33,429 nt of DNA, taken from assembly GCA_003353795.1 (NCBI GenBank), contig PIVY01000037.1, positions 1-33,429 of the forward strand, in the 5' to 3' direction. The position numbers were made by a program, and so were the translations under genes. The stretch comes from a bacterium. Lineage in GTDB: Bacteria; Krumholzibacteriota; Krumholzibacteriia; LZORAL124-64-63. The notes below the pieces were generated by a model, which worked only from the letters and a program-made list of their open reading frames with translations, had not been told where the DNA came from and ran no database searches. Positions within the stretch are counted from its first letter, which is position 1, and every line of letters starts with the position of its first letter. Positions 22,465-30,620 of this stretch are shown here, piece by piece.

Positions 22465-22897
22465 TGTCCATGTCCGACATGATCAACCAGCGACCGTCGT
22501 CCGACTTGCGTAGCGTGAGCGTGAATTTGCCGGCGTCGGGATCGCCCGGAGCGCGCGCGTAGGCGCCGATGATGTAGCCCAACGAATCCTCCGTCGCGAA
22601 GGCCAGAGCGCGCAAGGCGAGCGGTCCGCCGCTGTCCACGTAGCGCTGCTCGATCTGCGCGCGGCCCCGGACGGCCGGCTTGCCGCTGGAGAGGACGAAG
22701 CCGTCCTCGGCGAACAAGGACGCCAGGGCCTTCTCGTCCCCGGCCTGCCAGGCGACCTCGTAGTCGGTCAGGACGCGGGCCAGTTCCGGGGGCAGTTGCA
22801 CGGACGGATGGGCGGGCGGCTCCGGAACCTGGGCGGCGGCGATGCCGACCAGCAGCGGCGTCGCGGCCAGGATCAGGACGATGGGCGAGATTCTCAT
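22445..22897 (-). CDS. Exported SnoaL/DUF4440-like protein
   Basis: 150 residues. Residues 1-23 are a cleavable signal peptide ending AAA-Q. The remainder is one cone-shaped alpha+beta domain of the NTF2/SnoaL type: helix LARVLTDYEVAWQAGDEKALASLFAEDG, a strand, the 'G-R-x-x-I' helix RGRAQIEQRY, and closing beta strands with GKFTLTLRKSDDGRWLIMSDM. This is the DUF4440 pattern (helix ending 'FAEDGF', strand pair ending 'RWLI'). Such domains bind or act on small ligands; no catalytic residue can be assigned. GGA stands 6 bases upstream. The gene is divergent from the M28 peptidase gene across 168 bp. Confidence 0.82.
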   Translation of the reverse strand: MRISPIVLILAATPLLVGIAAAQVPEPPAHPSVQLPPELARVLTDYEVAWQAGDEKALASLFAEDGFVLSSGKPAVRGRAQIEQRYVDSGGPLALRALAFATEDSLGYIIGAYARAPGDPDAGKFTLTLRKSDDGRWLIMSDMDNGNTGR

Positions 22898-22940
22898 TAT
22901 TTCCGTCCTCGGTTCGTGACAAAGGTCCCGGGGAGTCGAT

Positions 22941-22970
22941 TTGATCCCGGGTCGCCTCCGGTGTTATAAT
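22941..22970 (+). promoter_or_regulatory. Strong sigma70-like promoter of the M28 peptidase gene
   Basis: TTGATC (22941-22946), 18 bases, TATAAT (22965-22970) with TGT before it, giving an extended -10. It lies about 95 bases before the ATG at 23066. CCCGGG occurs at 22927-22932 and 22946-22951, flanking the -35, and could be an operator pair. Confidence 0.65.
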
Positions 22971-23065
22971 CCCACCTGTACGGTCGGGATGGCCCCATCG
23001 CCAGCCCGACCGATTCTTCGCCCCACTCGACCACCGACCACGCCACCACCAGAGGATTGATCGAA

Positions 23066-24682
23066 ATGACCAAGCGTCTCGTGCTCGCCGCCGTGCTCAC
23101 CGCCCTGATCTGCGCCTCGGCCGCCGCCGGAGTCCACTTCCTGCCGGACGCCACCCGCGACCAGGTCGTCATGAATCGGGCCAGCCGGGCGCTGCTCACC
23201 TGGGAGCTGCCCGAAGGCGTGCTCGTGGTGGATCGCCGGGGGCTGGACGAGCCCGGGCTCAGCGGCCGCGAACTGGCCCCGCGCTTCGCCGACGGCCAGT
23301 GGTACCTGGTGGACCGCGGGCGGGCGGCCGCCTCGGTGGATCCCGCCACGTTCGGGCACGTGCACCTGACCGGCGCGACCACATGGGTGGTGGAGGTGCC
23401 GCCAACGCGACTCGAGGCATTCCTCGGCGCGGCTCTGAGCATCCAGTACCTCGAGCGCGCGACGATGGCGCCGGCCGACCATGCGGCCAAGAGCGAGATC
23501 GCCGTGCCCATCGTCGACCCCGAGCAGAAGGCTGCCTACGTCGACGCCCTCGACCAGGATTCGTTCGACCAGCTCTTGCGCGAGATCACCGGCGACGTGG
23601 CCTTCTGGCACGACGGCGGTCCGCACATGGTGAGCACGCGGTACTACAACACCGCCGGCAACGACGAGGTCACCGAGTACCTGGCCGACAAGCTGGCCGG
23701 CTACGGCTACACCGTGGAGCTGGACGCGTTCACCGCCAGCGGGCATCCGTGCCGCAACGTGGTGGCGACGCTCGTGGGCTCGGAGACGCCGGACGAGATC
23801 GTGGTCGTGGGCGGGCATTTCGACAGCACGTCCGAGAGCGCGGGCAGCCTGGCGCCGGGCGCCGAGGACAACGGATCGGGCACCAGCCTGGTGATGGAGC
23901 TGGCGCGGGTGTCGGTCGGGCAGCAGTTCGAGCGCACGGTGCAGTTCGTGCTGTTCGACGCCGAGGAGATCGGTCTGCGCGGCAGCCAGCATTTCGTGGA
24001 CGAAGCGGTGACCGAGGGACGCACCATCGTGGCTGCGATCACCGCCGACATGGTGGCCTACTACGACAACAACTACGGCGTGATCATCGAGGGCCAGACG
24101 GAGTGGGAATGGCTGATGACGGCCATGGCCGACAATGTCAACTCGCTCACCGACATCTCGTACGAGAAGACGTACCACAGCTGGGGCAGCGATCACGTGC
24201 CGTTCCAGCAGGCGGGGATCGCGGCGTTCCTGGCCATCGACCAGGACTGGAGCGACTACCCGTACTACCACCGGACGACCGACACGTTCGCGAATATCGC
24301 CGCGACGACGCCGCTGGGTCTGCAGATCGGGCGGGCGGCGGCCGGCACGCTGGCCGACGTGGCGGGCCTGATGAGTACGACGACCGGAGCGCCTTCGCCG
24401 GCGGTGCCACTGGTGCGGTTGGCGGCCTATCCGAATCCGTTCAATCCGGTGACGACGTTGTCGTTCAGTCTCGATGTGCCGGCGAGTGGCGAGCTGGCTG
24501 TCTATGACGTCAGCGGGCGACGGATTACGACCGTGGCGTCCGGAGACTTTCTGGCCGGAGAACACGTGGTGAACTGGACCGGCGTCGACGAGGCCGGACA
24601 AGCGGTGCCGAGCGGGACCTATGTGGCGCGGCTGCGCACCAGCGAGGGCGTGGTCAGTCAGAAGTTGATGCTGGTTCAGTAG
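23066..24682 (+). CDS. Secreted M28-family zinc aminopeptidase with PNPFNP C-terminal cassette
   Basis: 538 residues from the ATG at 23066; a TTG three codons earlier is less likely, and AGAGGA stands 10 bases upstream. Residues 1-21 are a signal peptide. The two-zinc M28 ligands are all present: H251 (GGHFDS), D268 (AEDNGSG), E300-E301 (FDAEEIGLRGS, one general base and one ligand), D328 (TADM) and H402 (YYHRTTDT). The N-terminal 190 residues are a propeptide-like region. From about 455 a PNPFNP cassette (FlgD-Ig/type-A sorting-like, with AVYDVSGRR and PSGTYVARL) closes the protein. It cleaves N-terminal residues from peptides outside the cell and complements the M14 enzyme at 4836-6374. The next gene follows 76 bp later. 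Confidence 0.93.
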   Translation: MTKRLVLAAVLTALICASAAAGVHFLPDATRDQVVMNRASRALLTWELPEGVLVVDRRGLDEPGLSGRELAPRFADGQWYLVDRGRAAASVDPATFGHVHLTGATTWVVEVPPTRLEAFLGAALSIQYLERATMAPADHAAKSEIAVPIVDPEQKAAYVDALDQDSFDQLLREITGDVAFWHDGGPHMVSTRYYNTAGNDEVTEYLADKLAGYGYTVELDAFTASGHPCRNVVATLVGSETPDEIVVVGGHFDSTSESAGSLAPGAEDNGSGTSLVMELARVSVGQQFERTVQFVLFDAEEIGLRGSQHFVDEAVTEGRTIVAAITADMVAYYDNNYGVIIEGQTEWEWLMTAMADNVNSLTDISYEKTYHSWGSDHVPFQQAGIAAFLAIDQDWSDYPYYHRTTDTFANIAATTPLGLQIGRAAAGTLADVAGLMSTTTGAPSPAVPLVRLAAYPNPFNPVTTLSFSLDVPASGELAVYDVSGRRITTVASGDFLAGEHVVNWTGVDEAGQAVPSGTYVARLRTSEGVVSQKLMLVQ

Positions 24683-24758
24683 TTCGTTGCGGCGGCATCG
24701 AATCGGCTATCTTGGTGTCTTCCTGCTGATCGGTTCCGCCCCAACCAGGTGTGGCGTC

Positions 24759-26126
24759 ATGACCCTGCGAACTCTCGGTCTTCTCTGCCTGACCCTCGCG
24801 ATGGTCGGTTGCTCGGGCGACGATTCCGCGCCTCGACCCAACGTCGTGTTGATCACCATGGACACGACCCGGGCCGATCATCTCTCGGTCTACGGATACC
24901 GGTTTCCCACGACGCCGTTTCTCGAGGAATTCGCCGCCGAGGGCGCGCGGTTCAATCAGGTCTATGCGCCGGCGCCCGCCACAGCGCCCTCGCACGCGAC
25001 GCTGTTCACGTCGCTATCGCCGCTCACCCACCGAGTACTCAAGAACGCCGTGACGCTGGGCGAGCAGCACGAAACCCTGGCCGAGCTGCTGAGCGAGGCG
25101 GGCTATCAGACGGCGGCCGTGCTCAGCTCGTTCGTGCTGAACGCGAAGTTCGGTCTGGGTCAGGGATTCCAGATGTACGACGACGACCTGGGGCGCGGTC
25201 AGCCGAACATGGACTGGCACGACTGGGAAGGGCAGGAGGTCGAGGGGGCCTTCGCCCGTCGTGGCAACGTGACCACCGACCGCGCCGTCGCATGGCTCGA
25301 GACCGAGCGCGATCCGGACCAGCCGTTCTTCCTGTTCGTGCACTACTTCGATCCACACGACCCCTACACGCCGCCGCGGAAGTATCGGGGGCGGTTCATG
25401 GACCAGAGTATCGAATCGAGTCGCGAGCGGGCTGAGATCAGCAATTACGATGGGGAGATCGCGTTCACCGATGATGAGATGCGCAGGTTGTGCGCCGCAC
25501 TGGATGGCCTGGGCCTGACCGAAGACACGATCGTCATCATTACCGGCGATCACGGTGAAGGGTTATGGCAACGGGGATACCAGTATCACGGTGCTCATAT
25601 CTACGAAGAGGCGGTGCGGGTGCCGCTCCTGATGCGCTGGCCGGGGCGGATTGCGGCGGGCAGCGTGTTCGAGACGCCGGTGACGATTGCCGATGTGGTG
25701 CCGACGCTGGGCGACTTCCTTGGGCTGCCGCTCGAGGCCGGCGTGGTGCAGGGACGCAGTCTGGTCGGATGTCTGGGGACCGGCGAGCCTCTGGATCGTG
25801 AGCTGCCGGTGTTCCTCTATCGCATTCCCTACGAGCCTCAAGAGGAGTTCGGCGTCTGGGTGGAGGGCGAGAAGCATGCGATCCGGTACCAATCATGGAA
25901 ATATCTGGTGGGTGACGATGAGGGGACGACCGAGCTCTATGACCTGAGTGCCGATCCTGGCGAGGTGCGAAACGTCATCGCCGAAAAACCCGAGATGGCG
26001 GCGAGGCTGGCCCGTGCGCTCGACGACTGGCGGCAGGCGGTGACGTTGCCGGATTCGTTGACGGTGCGGCCGGAGTTGTCGGAGGAGGATGTGCGAAAGT
26101 TGCGGTCGTTGGGGTATGTGGATTGA
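24759..26126 (+). CDS. Sulfatase-superfamily lipoprotein with Thr at the formylglycine position
   Basis: 455 residues from the ATG at 24759; the lipobox that follows (LAMVGC, C18) fixes this start although the ribosome-binding site is weak. The alkaline-phosphatase/sulfatase fold is clear: NVVLITMDTTRADHLSVYGY with metal ligand D35, then HYFDPHDPYTPP, a late ITGDHGEGLW pair of metal ligands, and a C-terminal TELYDLSADPGE. At the place of the C/S-x-P-x-R formylglycine motif it has T75-A-P-S-H, so it cannot be matured as an ordinary sulfatase. In this superfamily Thr acts as nucleophile in phosphoethanolamine and phosphoglycerol transferases; a phospho- or sulfo-hydrolase role is equally open. 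Its stop is 14 bp from the end of a gene remnant. Confidence 0.85.
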   Translation: MTLRTLGLLCLTLAMVGCSGDDSAPRPNVVLITMDTTRADHLSVYGYRFPTTPFLEEFAAEGARFNQVYAPAPATAPSHATLFTSLSPLTHRVLKNAVTLGEQHETLAELLSEAGYQTAAVLSSFVLNAKFGLGQGFQMYDDDLGRGQPNMDWHDWEGQEVEGAFARRGNVTTDRAVAWLETERDPDQPFFLFVHYFDPHDPYTPPRKYRGRFMDQSIESSRERAEISNYDGEIAFTDDEMRRLCAALDGLGLTEDTIVIITGDHGEGLWQRGYQYHGAHIYEEAVRVPLLMRWPGRIAAGSVFETPVTIADVVPTLGDFLGLPLEAGVVQGRSLVGCLGTGEPLDRELPVFLYRIPYEPQEEFGVWVEGEKHAIRYQSWKYLVGDDEGTTELYDLSADPGEVRNVIAEKPEMAARLARALDDWRQAVTLPDSLTVRPELSEEDVRKLRSLGYVD

Positions 26127-26140
26127 GGAGGGTATCGTCC

Positions 26141-26413
26141 TGAATCAGGCTGCAACCAGTTGAGCTGCTCCGTCGCCCCTTCGAAGGTCCCCTGCGAGTT
26201 CGCCCCGCCCCCCCGGTCGCCCAGGATGGCAAATCCGCAGGTCCTGGAATCATTGTCGAGTGTCTCGGATGTCTAGGGCTTGGCACCCGGAAATTCTGCC
26301 TCGTCATAGGCGAATGCGATATCATCCTGGTCGACCGATCCACAGCCCGAGATCATCACGGTGACGACAACGAGCAGGATCGATCTCATCGGGCACGATT
26401 GGGCTAACTTCAT
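26141..26413 (-). pseudogene. Metallophosphoesterase lipoprotein remnant (N-terminal part only)
   Basis: From the ATG at 26413 (GGAG spaced 10 bases before it) the frame gives a lipoprotein signal ending MISGC, then an acidic spacer and a stop TAG at 26273-26275. Past that stop the same frame continues with coding quality: TCGFAILGDRGGGANSQG, then TFEGATEQLNWLQPD. This matches the first motif of calcineurin-like metallophosphoesterases (F-x-LGDR-x-GG followed by F-x-x-x-V/T-x-x-L-N-x-L-x-PD). Similarity ends near 26141, just where the second motif (VGD) should begin, and 14 bp past the stop of the neighbouring sulfatase gene. So the gene carries one nonsense codon and has lost about three quarters of its length. 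The 46-residue open part could still be translated. Confidence 0.62.
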
Positions 26414-26547
26414 GATCTCCAATCTCCTCGATTGCGGTGCTCCATCTTCTCGTCGGCACTAACGATTGAAGATGGCGTTCTGCTCTGATGCCCCAGAACT
26501 ATTCTCGACCGTCAATCATCATCCGGCGAGCGCTTGAACGCAGGTCG

Positions 26548-27222
26548 CTATTCTTGAAGGTTCTTGAAATCGAGGCGATTCAGGGTGCCCGCGAATCTAA
26601 AGGGAGCTTTGTCGAAGTAGTCGTTCGCGACCGGTGAGTTCGTGTCGCAGCCAACATCGAAGGTCTCCGATGCCGTGAAGGTGCCCGGTACGGTGCGCTG
26701 GACCTGGCCGCTGGCCGCCTCTTCACCGTTGATCCAAAATGTGACCTCGGCGGGTGCGGCCCGCTCCAGTGGCGTCTTCATCTCGAACGCGATGGTCACG
26801 TTGCCGGCCGGCAGCTTCCCGACTTTGACCTTGTCGCGTTTGAGCAAGAGCGCGCTGTACTCGTAGTACAGCTCTCCATTGAGAGCGTAGAGGCTCACGC
26901 CGCCGGCGTAGCCTCCCATGGCGAAGATCACACCATTGACGTTTTCCGGTACGTCTACCTCGATCTCCGCTCGGATGTTGCCGTTGCGCACGTTCGGCGC
27001 CTGGCTCTCGGGGATGCGCGTCATGCCATCGAAGAGTGTCCACTGGGTGTTCGAACTCCGCTTCATGACCTCAGGATTCAGTGGCGTGAGCAGCCCACCA
27101 CCGATGGGCAGGACCTTGTTTTCCTTAGCGACCTCCATGAAGAGTTCTTTCATTTCGTCGAGTCTATCGGGTTGTTCGTCGGCCAGATCGTTCATCAGCG
27201 AAAAATCTTGGCGTGTGTCGAA
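26548..27222 (-). pseudogene. Sulfatase C-terminal fragment fused in frame to a transporter tail
   Basis: About 224 residues, from FDTRQDFSLMNDL to the stop, closely similar throughout to the C-terminal domain of the intact sulfatase at 28021-30429: ENKVLPIGGG, MKRSSNT-WTL, GMTRIPESQAPNVR, GVIFAMGGYAGGV, FTASETFDVG. The catalytic N-terminal two thirds are missing. Immediately before FDTR the frame encodes the end of an outer-membrane transporter (see the next pseudogene), with the join at WQL/FDTR near 27223. The intact paralogue has RWDLFDTRED at the same point, so the deletion may have joined the genes at a short W-x-L-coding match. The longest Met-initiated frame starts at 27309 but has no ribosome-binding site. 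Confidence 0.85.
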
Positions 27223-27968
27223 CAGCTGCCAATCCGGACCGTTGTCCGGGCTCGCCACGAATTTGTAGGCCTGGGCCTGGACGTTGACCGGCATCTTGCC
27301 CCAGAACATCAGCTTGCCCCCGCCGGCGCCGACCGGGACCTTCCATGGCTGCCCTGATTAGGCCGTCCAGTCGACCGTCACGATCGGCGCACTGTTGAGG
27401 TACCACCCGTCGCCAAGCTGGTAGACGATGAAGTACTGGAGCACCCCCTTGTTGACCGAATCGCGGTCGTCGTTGCCGGCATACGACCAGACGTTGTTCG
27501 CGAGCATTCCCAGTGTCCAGTTGCCGGGCCGGGTGAGCAGAACCCCCGACACGCCCGCGCTCCATTTCTCCGATCCGCGGGAAGCCCCCCCGGTGGGAAA
27601 CTCCAGGATGGGCCGACCCCCCACGTGGTCGAGCCGGTGCTGGGTACGCGGAAAGCCGTGAACGCGATGTCGGACAGGCCGGACGAGATAAGGCCGCTCT
27701 CCGCCGTGATGTCCGGAATCCAGACGAAGGGAATGATCGTGCGCGTGACCCACTTGCCGCCGGCGAACGGAATGACAGGCTGGACATTGAGCACGTTCGA
27801 CGTGCGATTGTACGGCCCCAGCCCGAAGTCGGTGTTGTTCTGCAGCGGGATGCTCATCAGGTCGGCGATCGGGTTCGCGGCCTGCTGAGCCAGATCCTGG
27901 CTGGACGGCTGGGCGCAGATCCCGGTCGCCACGAGGACGATCGCGAGCGCGAGCGTGGATGTCTTCAC
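27223..27968 (-). pseudogene. Outer-membrane transporter ('neuromedin U'/phenol MetA-like family), frameshifted and interrupted
   Basis: It starts at a GTG (27968) with AAGGAG 8 bases upstream and a signal peptide ending ICA. Frame one runs QAANPIADLMSIPLQNNTDF, then NVLNVQPVIPFAGG, to WGVGPSWSFP. One base appears lost in a C run near 27595-27597, and the family sequence resumes in the next frame: GGASRGSEKWSAGVSGVLL, NNVWSYAGNDDR, DGWYLNSAPIVTVDWTA. A TAA at 27358-27360 then interrupts an otherwise continuous frame, after which SGQPWKVPVGAGGGK and PVNVQAQAYKFV follow before fusion to the sulfatase tail. The family forms outer-membrane barrels often found beside sulfatases. A frameshift, a nonsense codon and a fusion together make it a pseudogene rather than a sequencing slip. 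Confidence 0.82.
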
Positions 27969-28020
27969 GGCCTGATCTCCTTGGCTCGGTTCATCGATCT
28001 TCCGGCACGCCTGCCGCGGC

Positions 28021-30429
28021 CTACTGTTCGATCTCCAGATTCTCGAAGTGCAGGCGCTCGATCGTCCCGTTGAAGGCGAAGGGCGCCTGGTCGAAGTAGT
28101 CGTCTGCCACGGGGCTGGCGGTATCCAGGCCCACGTCGAAGGTCTCCGAGGCGGTGAAGCTCACCGGAATCGTCCTCTGCACGGTGCCCGTGGCGGCGGG
28201 CTCGCCATTGATCCAGAAGGCGACCTCGGCCGGGGCCGCCCGCTCCATGGGCGTCCGCATCTCGAACTCGATGGTCACCTTGCCGGCCGGCAGCTTGCCG
28301 ACGATGATCTTGTCGCGCTTGATCAGCAGTGCGCTGTACTCGTAGCGCAGTTCGCCCTCATACGCGTAGAGGGTCACGCCGCCCGCGTAGCCCCCCATGG
28401 CGAAGATCACGCCGCTCGCCTTCGCGGGCGCCTCGATCTCAATCTCCGCCCGGAGGTTCCCGCTACGCACGTTGGGCGCCTGGGATTCGGGGATACGGGT
28501 CATGCCGGCGTAGAGCGTCCATTCCGTGTTCGACGACCGCTTCATCAGGTGAGGATTCAGCGGCGAGAAGAGGCCGCCGCCGATGGGCAGCACCTTGTTC
28601 TCCACCGCCTCGCGCATGAACAGGTCCTTCATCTCCGCCAGCTTCTCGGGATGTTCGGCGGCGAGATCGTGCGCCAAGGCGAAGTCCTCTCGCGTGTCGA
28701 AGAGGTCCCAGCGATCCTGCCGGGGGTCCCAGCTTTCGAGTCCGGAAAGGTCGGCGTTCCACGGAGCCCTGGGGCCGAAGGTGCCGGCGTACCAACCTTC
28801 GTGGTAGATGCCGCGGCTTCCCATGATCTCGAAGTACTGGGTAGTCTTCTGCTCCGGCACCGACGCCGAGTCGAAGGTGTAGGCGAAGCTCGTGCCGTCG
28901 ATGGGATCCTGACGGTGACCGTCGACCACTTCCGGTGGTTGGATCCCGAGGATCTCGTAGAGCGTGGGCGCCACGTCATTGACGTGATGGAACTGCTGGC
29001 GCGGCGTGGCGTCGTGCTCGATCCGCTGCGGCCACGAGATCACCATGGGCGTGCGCGTGCCGCCGAAGTCGCCGGCGATCAGCTTGGTGTAGCGGAAGGG
29101 GCTGTCGCCGGCCCAGGCCCAGGCGCTGTGGTACATGTTGTCCATGCGCGGCCCGCCGATCGCCGCTAGGCCGCCCACGGTCTTCGCGGCCGCGATGTTC
29201 TCGGCGACGGTGGTCGGGATTCCGTTCTGGGCGTTGAGCTCGGCAACGCTTCCCTGCATGCCCTCGGCCGAGGCGCCGTTGTCGGAGACGATGTACATGA
29301 CCAGCGTGTTGTCGCGGATACCCTGGGTCTCGAGCTCGTCGATCAGCTTGCCCACCTGCACGTCGGTATGCTCCAGGAAGCCCGCGTAGACCTCCATGAG
29401 GCGCTCCTGGAAGGCGCGCTCGTCGGCTGGAATGTCGTTCCAGGCCGGGATGCCCTCGGGTCGCGGCGACAGTTCGGCGTCGGCCGGGATCCAGCCCATC
29501 TCGCGCTGGCGTTCGAAAATGCGCTGCTGGTAGGCGTCCCAACCGTCGCTGAACTTGCCCTTGTAATTGTCCGCCCACTCGCTGGCGACATGATGGGGAC
29601 CGTGGACGGCGCCCGGAGTCCAGTAGACGAGGAAGGGGCGGTCGGGATTCAGGGCCCGGTGGCGACGCATCCAGGTGATGGCCTTGTCGGACATGTCCTC
29701 GGTCAGATGGTAGTCCTCGAAGTTCTCCGGGTGCGGTGCGGAGACCGGGTTGGTGTTCTCCCACAGGGCGGGCTCCCACTGGGAAGACTCGCCGGCGATG
29801 AAACCGTAGAAGTAGTCGAAGCCGTGGCCGGTGGGGAAGCGGTCGTAGGGACCGTTGGCCAGGGCGTCGACCGGCGTGTTGTGCCACTTACCGAACGCCG
29901 CCGTGGCGTAGCCGTAGTTGCCGAGAACCTCGGGAAACGTCGCGGCGGACCGCGGGATGACGCCTGTGTAGCCGTCCCAGTCGTTGGCGAACTCGGCGAT
30001 CTGGCCGGCCCCGACACGGTGGTGGTTACGCCCGGTGAGCAGCGCCGCCCGCGTGGGTGAGCACATGGCCGTGGTGTGGAAGGCGTTGTAGGCGATGCCC
30101 GTCTCCGCGAGGCGGGTCAACGTGGGCGTGGCGATCTCGCCCCCGAAGGTGCCGGCCTGGCCGAATCCCGCGTCGTCCAGCATGACGATCAGGATGTTGG
30201 GAGCGTCCTCGGGCAGCCGGCGCGGCGGGACGCGCCACTCGTGGACCGACTCCTGCATCGTGTCGCCGACCTCGCCGCCCATGGGGGGCGGTGGGAACGG
30301 CAGGACCGAACCGTCGTCGACGCCGGCGACTGCCGTCGCCCGCTGCTGCTTGCCTTCACCCTGACACGACGCCAGAGCGGACAGGACCAGGATCACGGAC
30401 AGAAGGATTGGCATTCGTTTCCATGACAT
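28021..30429 (-). CDS. Arylsulfatase-type lipoprotein (FGly sulfatase)
   Basis: 802 residues from the ATG at 30429, with GGAGGT 6 bases upstream. A lipobox (LASC, C22) follows the signal. The sulfatase signature C123-S-P-T-R127 (then AALLTGRNHHRVG) supplies the Cys oxidised to formylglycine. Metal ligands include D85-D86 (MLDDAGFG) and the VSDNGAS pair. The sequence around GQIAEFANDWDGYTGVIP and FGKWHNTP is typical of the Pseudomonas AtsA-like arylsulfatase branch. The C-terminal 230 residues form the beta-rich domain also found in the decayed copy at 26548-27222. It hydrolyses sulfate esters at the cell envelope, and a maturation enzyme must be encoded elsewhere. It lies 52 bp before the transporter pseudogene, the usual partner order, and 14 bp after a small ORF. 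Confidence 0.93.
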   Translation of the reverse strand: MSWKRMPILLSVILVLSALASCQGEGKQQRATAVAGVDDGSVLPFPPPPMGGEVGDTMQESVHEWRVPPRRLPEDAPNILIVMLDDAGFGQAGTFGGEIATPTLTRLAETGIAYNAFHTTAMCSPTRAALLTGRNHHRVGAGQIAEFANDWDGYTGVIPRSAATFPEVLGNYGYATAAFGKWHNTPVDALANGPYDRFPTGHGFDYFYGFIAGESSQWEPALWENTNPVSAPHPENFEDYHLTEDMSDKAITWMRRHRALNPDRPFLVYWTPGAVHGPHHVASEWADNYKGKFSDGWDAYQQRIFERQREMGWIPADAELSPRPEGIPAWNDIPADERAFQERLMEVYAGFLEHTDVQVGKLIDELETQGIRDNTLVMYIVSDNGASAEGMQGSVAELNAQNGIPTTVAENIAAAKTVGGLAAIGGPRMDNMYHSAWAWAGDSPFRYTKLIAGDFGGTRTPMVISWPQRIEHDATPRQQFHHVNDVAPTLYEILGIQPPEVVDGHRQDPIDGTSFAYTFDSASVPEQKTTQYFEIMGSRGIYHEGWYAGTFGPRAPWNADLSGLESWDPRQDRWDLFDTREDFALAHDLAAEHPEKLAEMKDLFMREAVENKVLPIGGGLFSPLNPHLMKRSSNTEWTLYAGMTRIPESQAPNVRSGNLRAEIEIEAPAKASGVIFAMGGYAGGVTLYAYEGELRYEYSALLIKRDKIIVGKLPAGKVTIEFEMRTPMERAAPAEVAFWINGEPAATGTVQRTIPVSFTASETFDVGLDTASPVADDYFDQAPFAFNGTIERLHFENLEIEQ

Positions 30430-30443
30430 GATTCGACCTCCGG

Positions 30444-30560
30444 TCAATCTGCAGGTTCCAGTGCGATCGGGAAACGCCAACCACCCTCCAGCGGCAGGGC
30501 GAAGCTCTCAGAGCGAATCATGACGACGATGGCCGCGAGGATCGTACTTCGGAAGCTCAT
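30444..30560 (-). CDS. 38-residue ORF directly upstream of the sulfatase
   Basis: GGAGG stands 4 bases before an ATG at 30560. The 38 codons start with a signal-like MSFRSTILAAIVVMI and continue FALPLEGGWRFPIA to a TGA 14 bp before the sulfatase ATG. The strong ribosome-binding site and tight spacing suggest translation. It could be a leader peptide coupled to sulfatase translation or the start of a decayed exported protein; no family recognised. Confidence 0.4.
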   Translation of the reverse strand: MSFRSTILAAIVVMIRSESFALPLEGGWRFPIALEPAD

Positions 30561-30572
30561 GGTTCCTCCCGG

Positions 30573-30587
30573 TCAGGATTCTCCTGA
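30573..30587. promoter_or_regulatory. Perfect 6-3-6 palindrome upstream of the small ORF
   Basis: TCAGGA-TTC-TCCTGA (30573-30578 and 30582-30587), 13 bp before the small ORF start and 33 bp after the end of the small barrel gene. It may be an operator or a short mRNA hairpin controlling the sulfatase unit. Confidence 0.3.
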
Positions 30588-30620
30588 TTTGCTAGCGTAG
30601 GCCGAGCATGACCGCCGGAT

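Noticed and set aside
26273..26413. A complete 46-residue lipoprotein gene
   Set aside because: The frame continues past its stop with a recognisable metallophosphoesterase motif, so it is better read as a nonsense-interrupted remnant.
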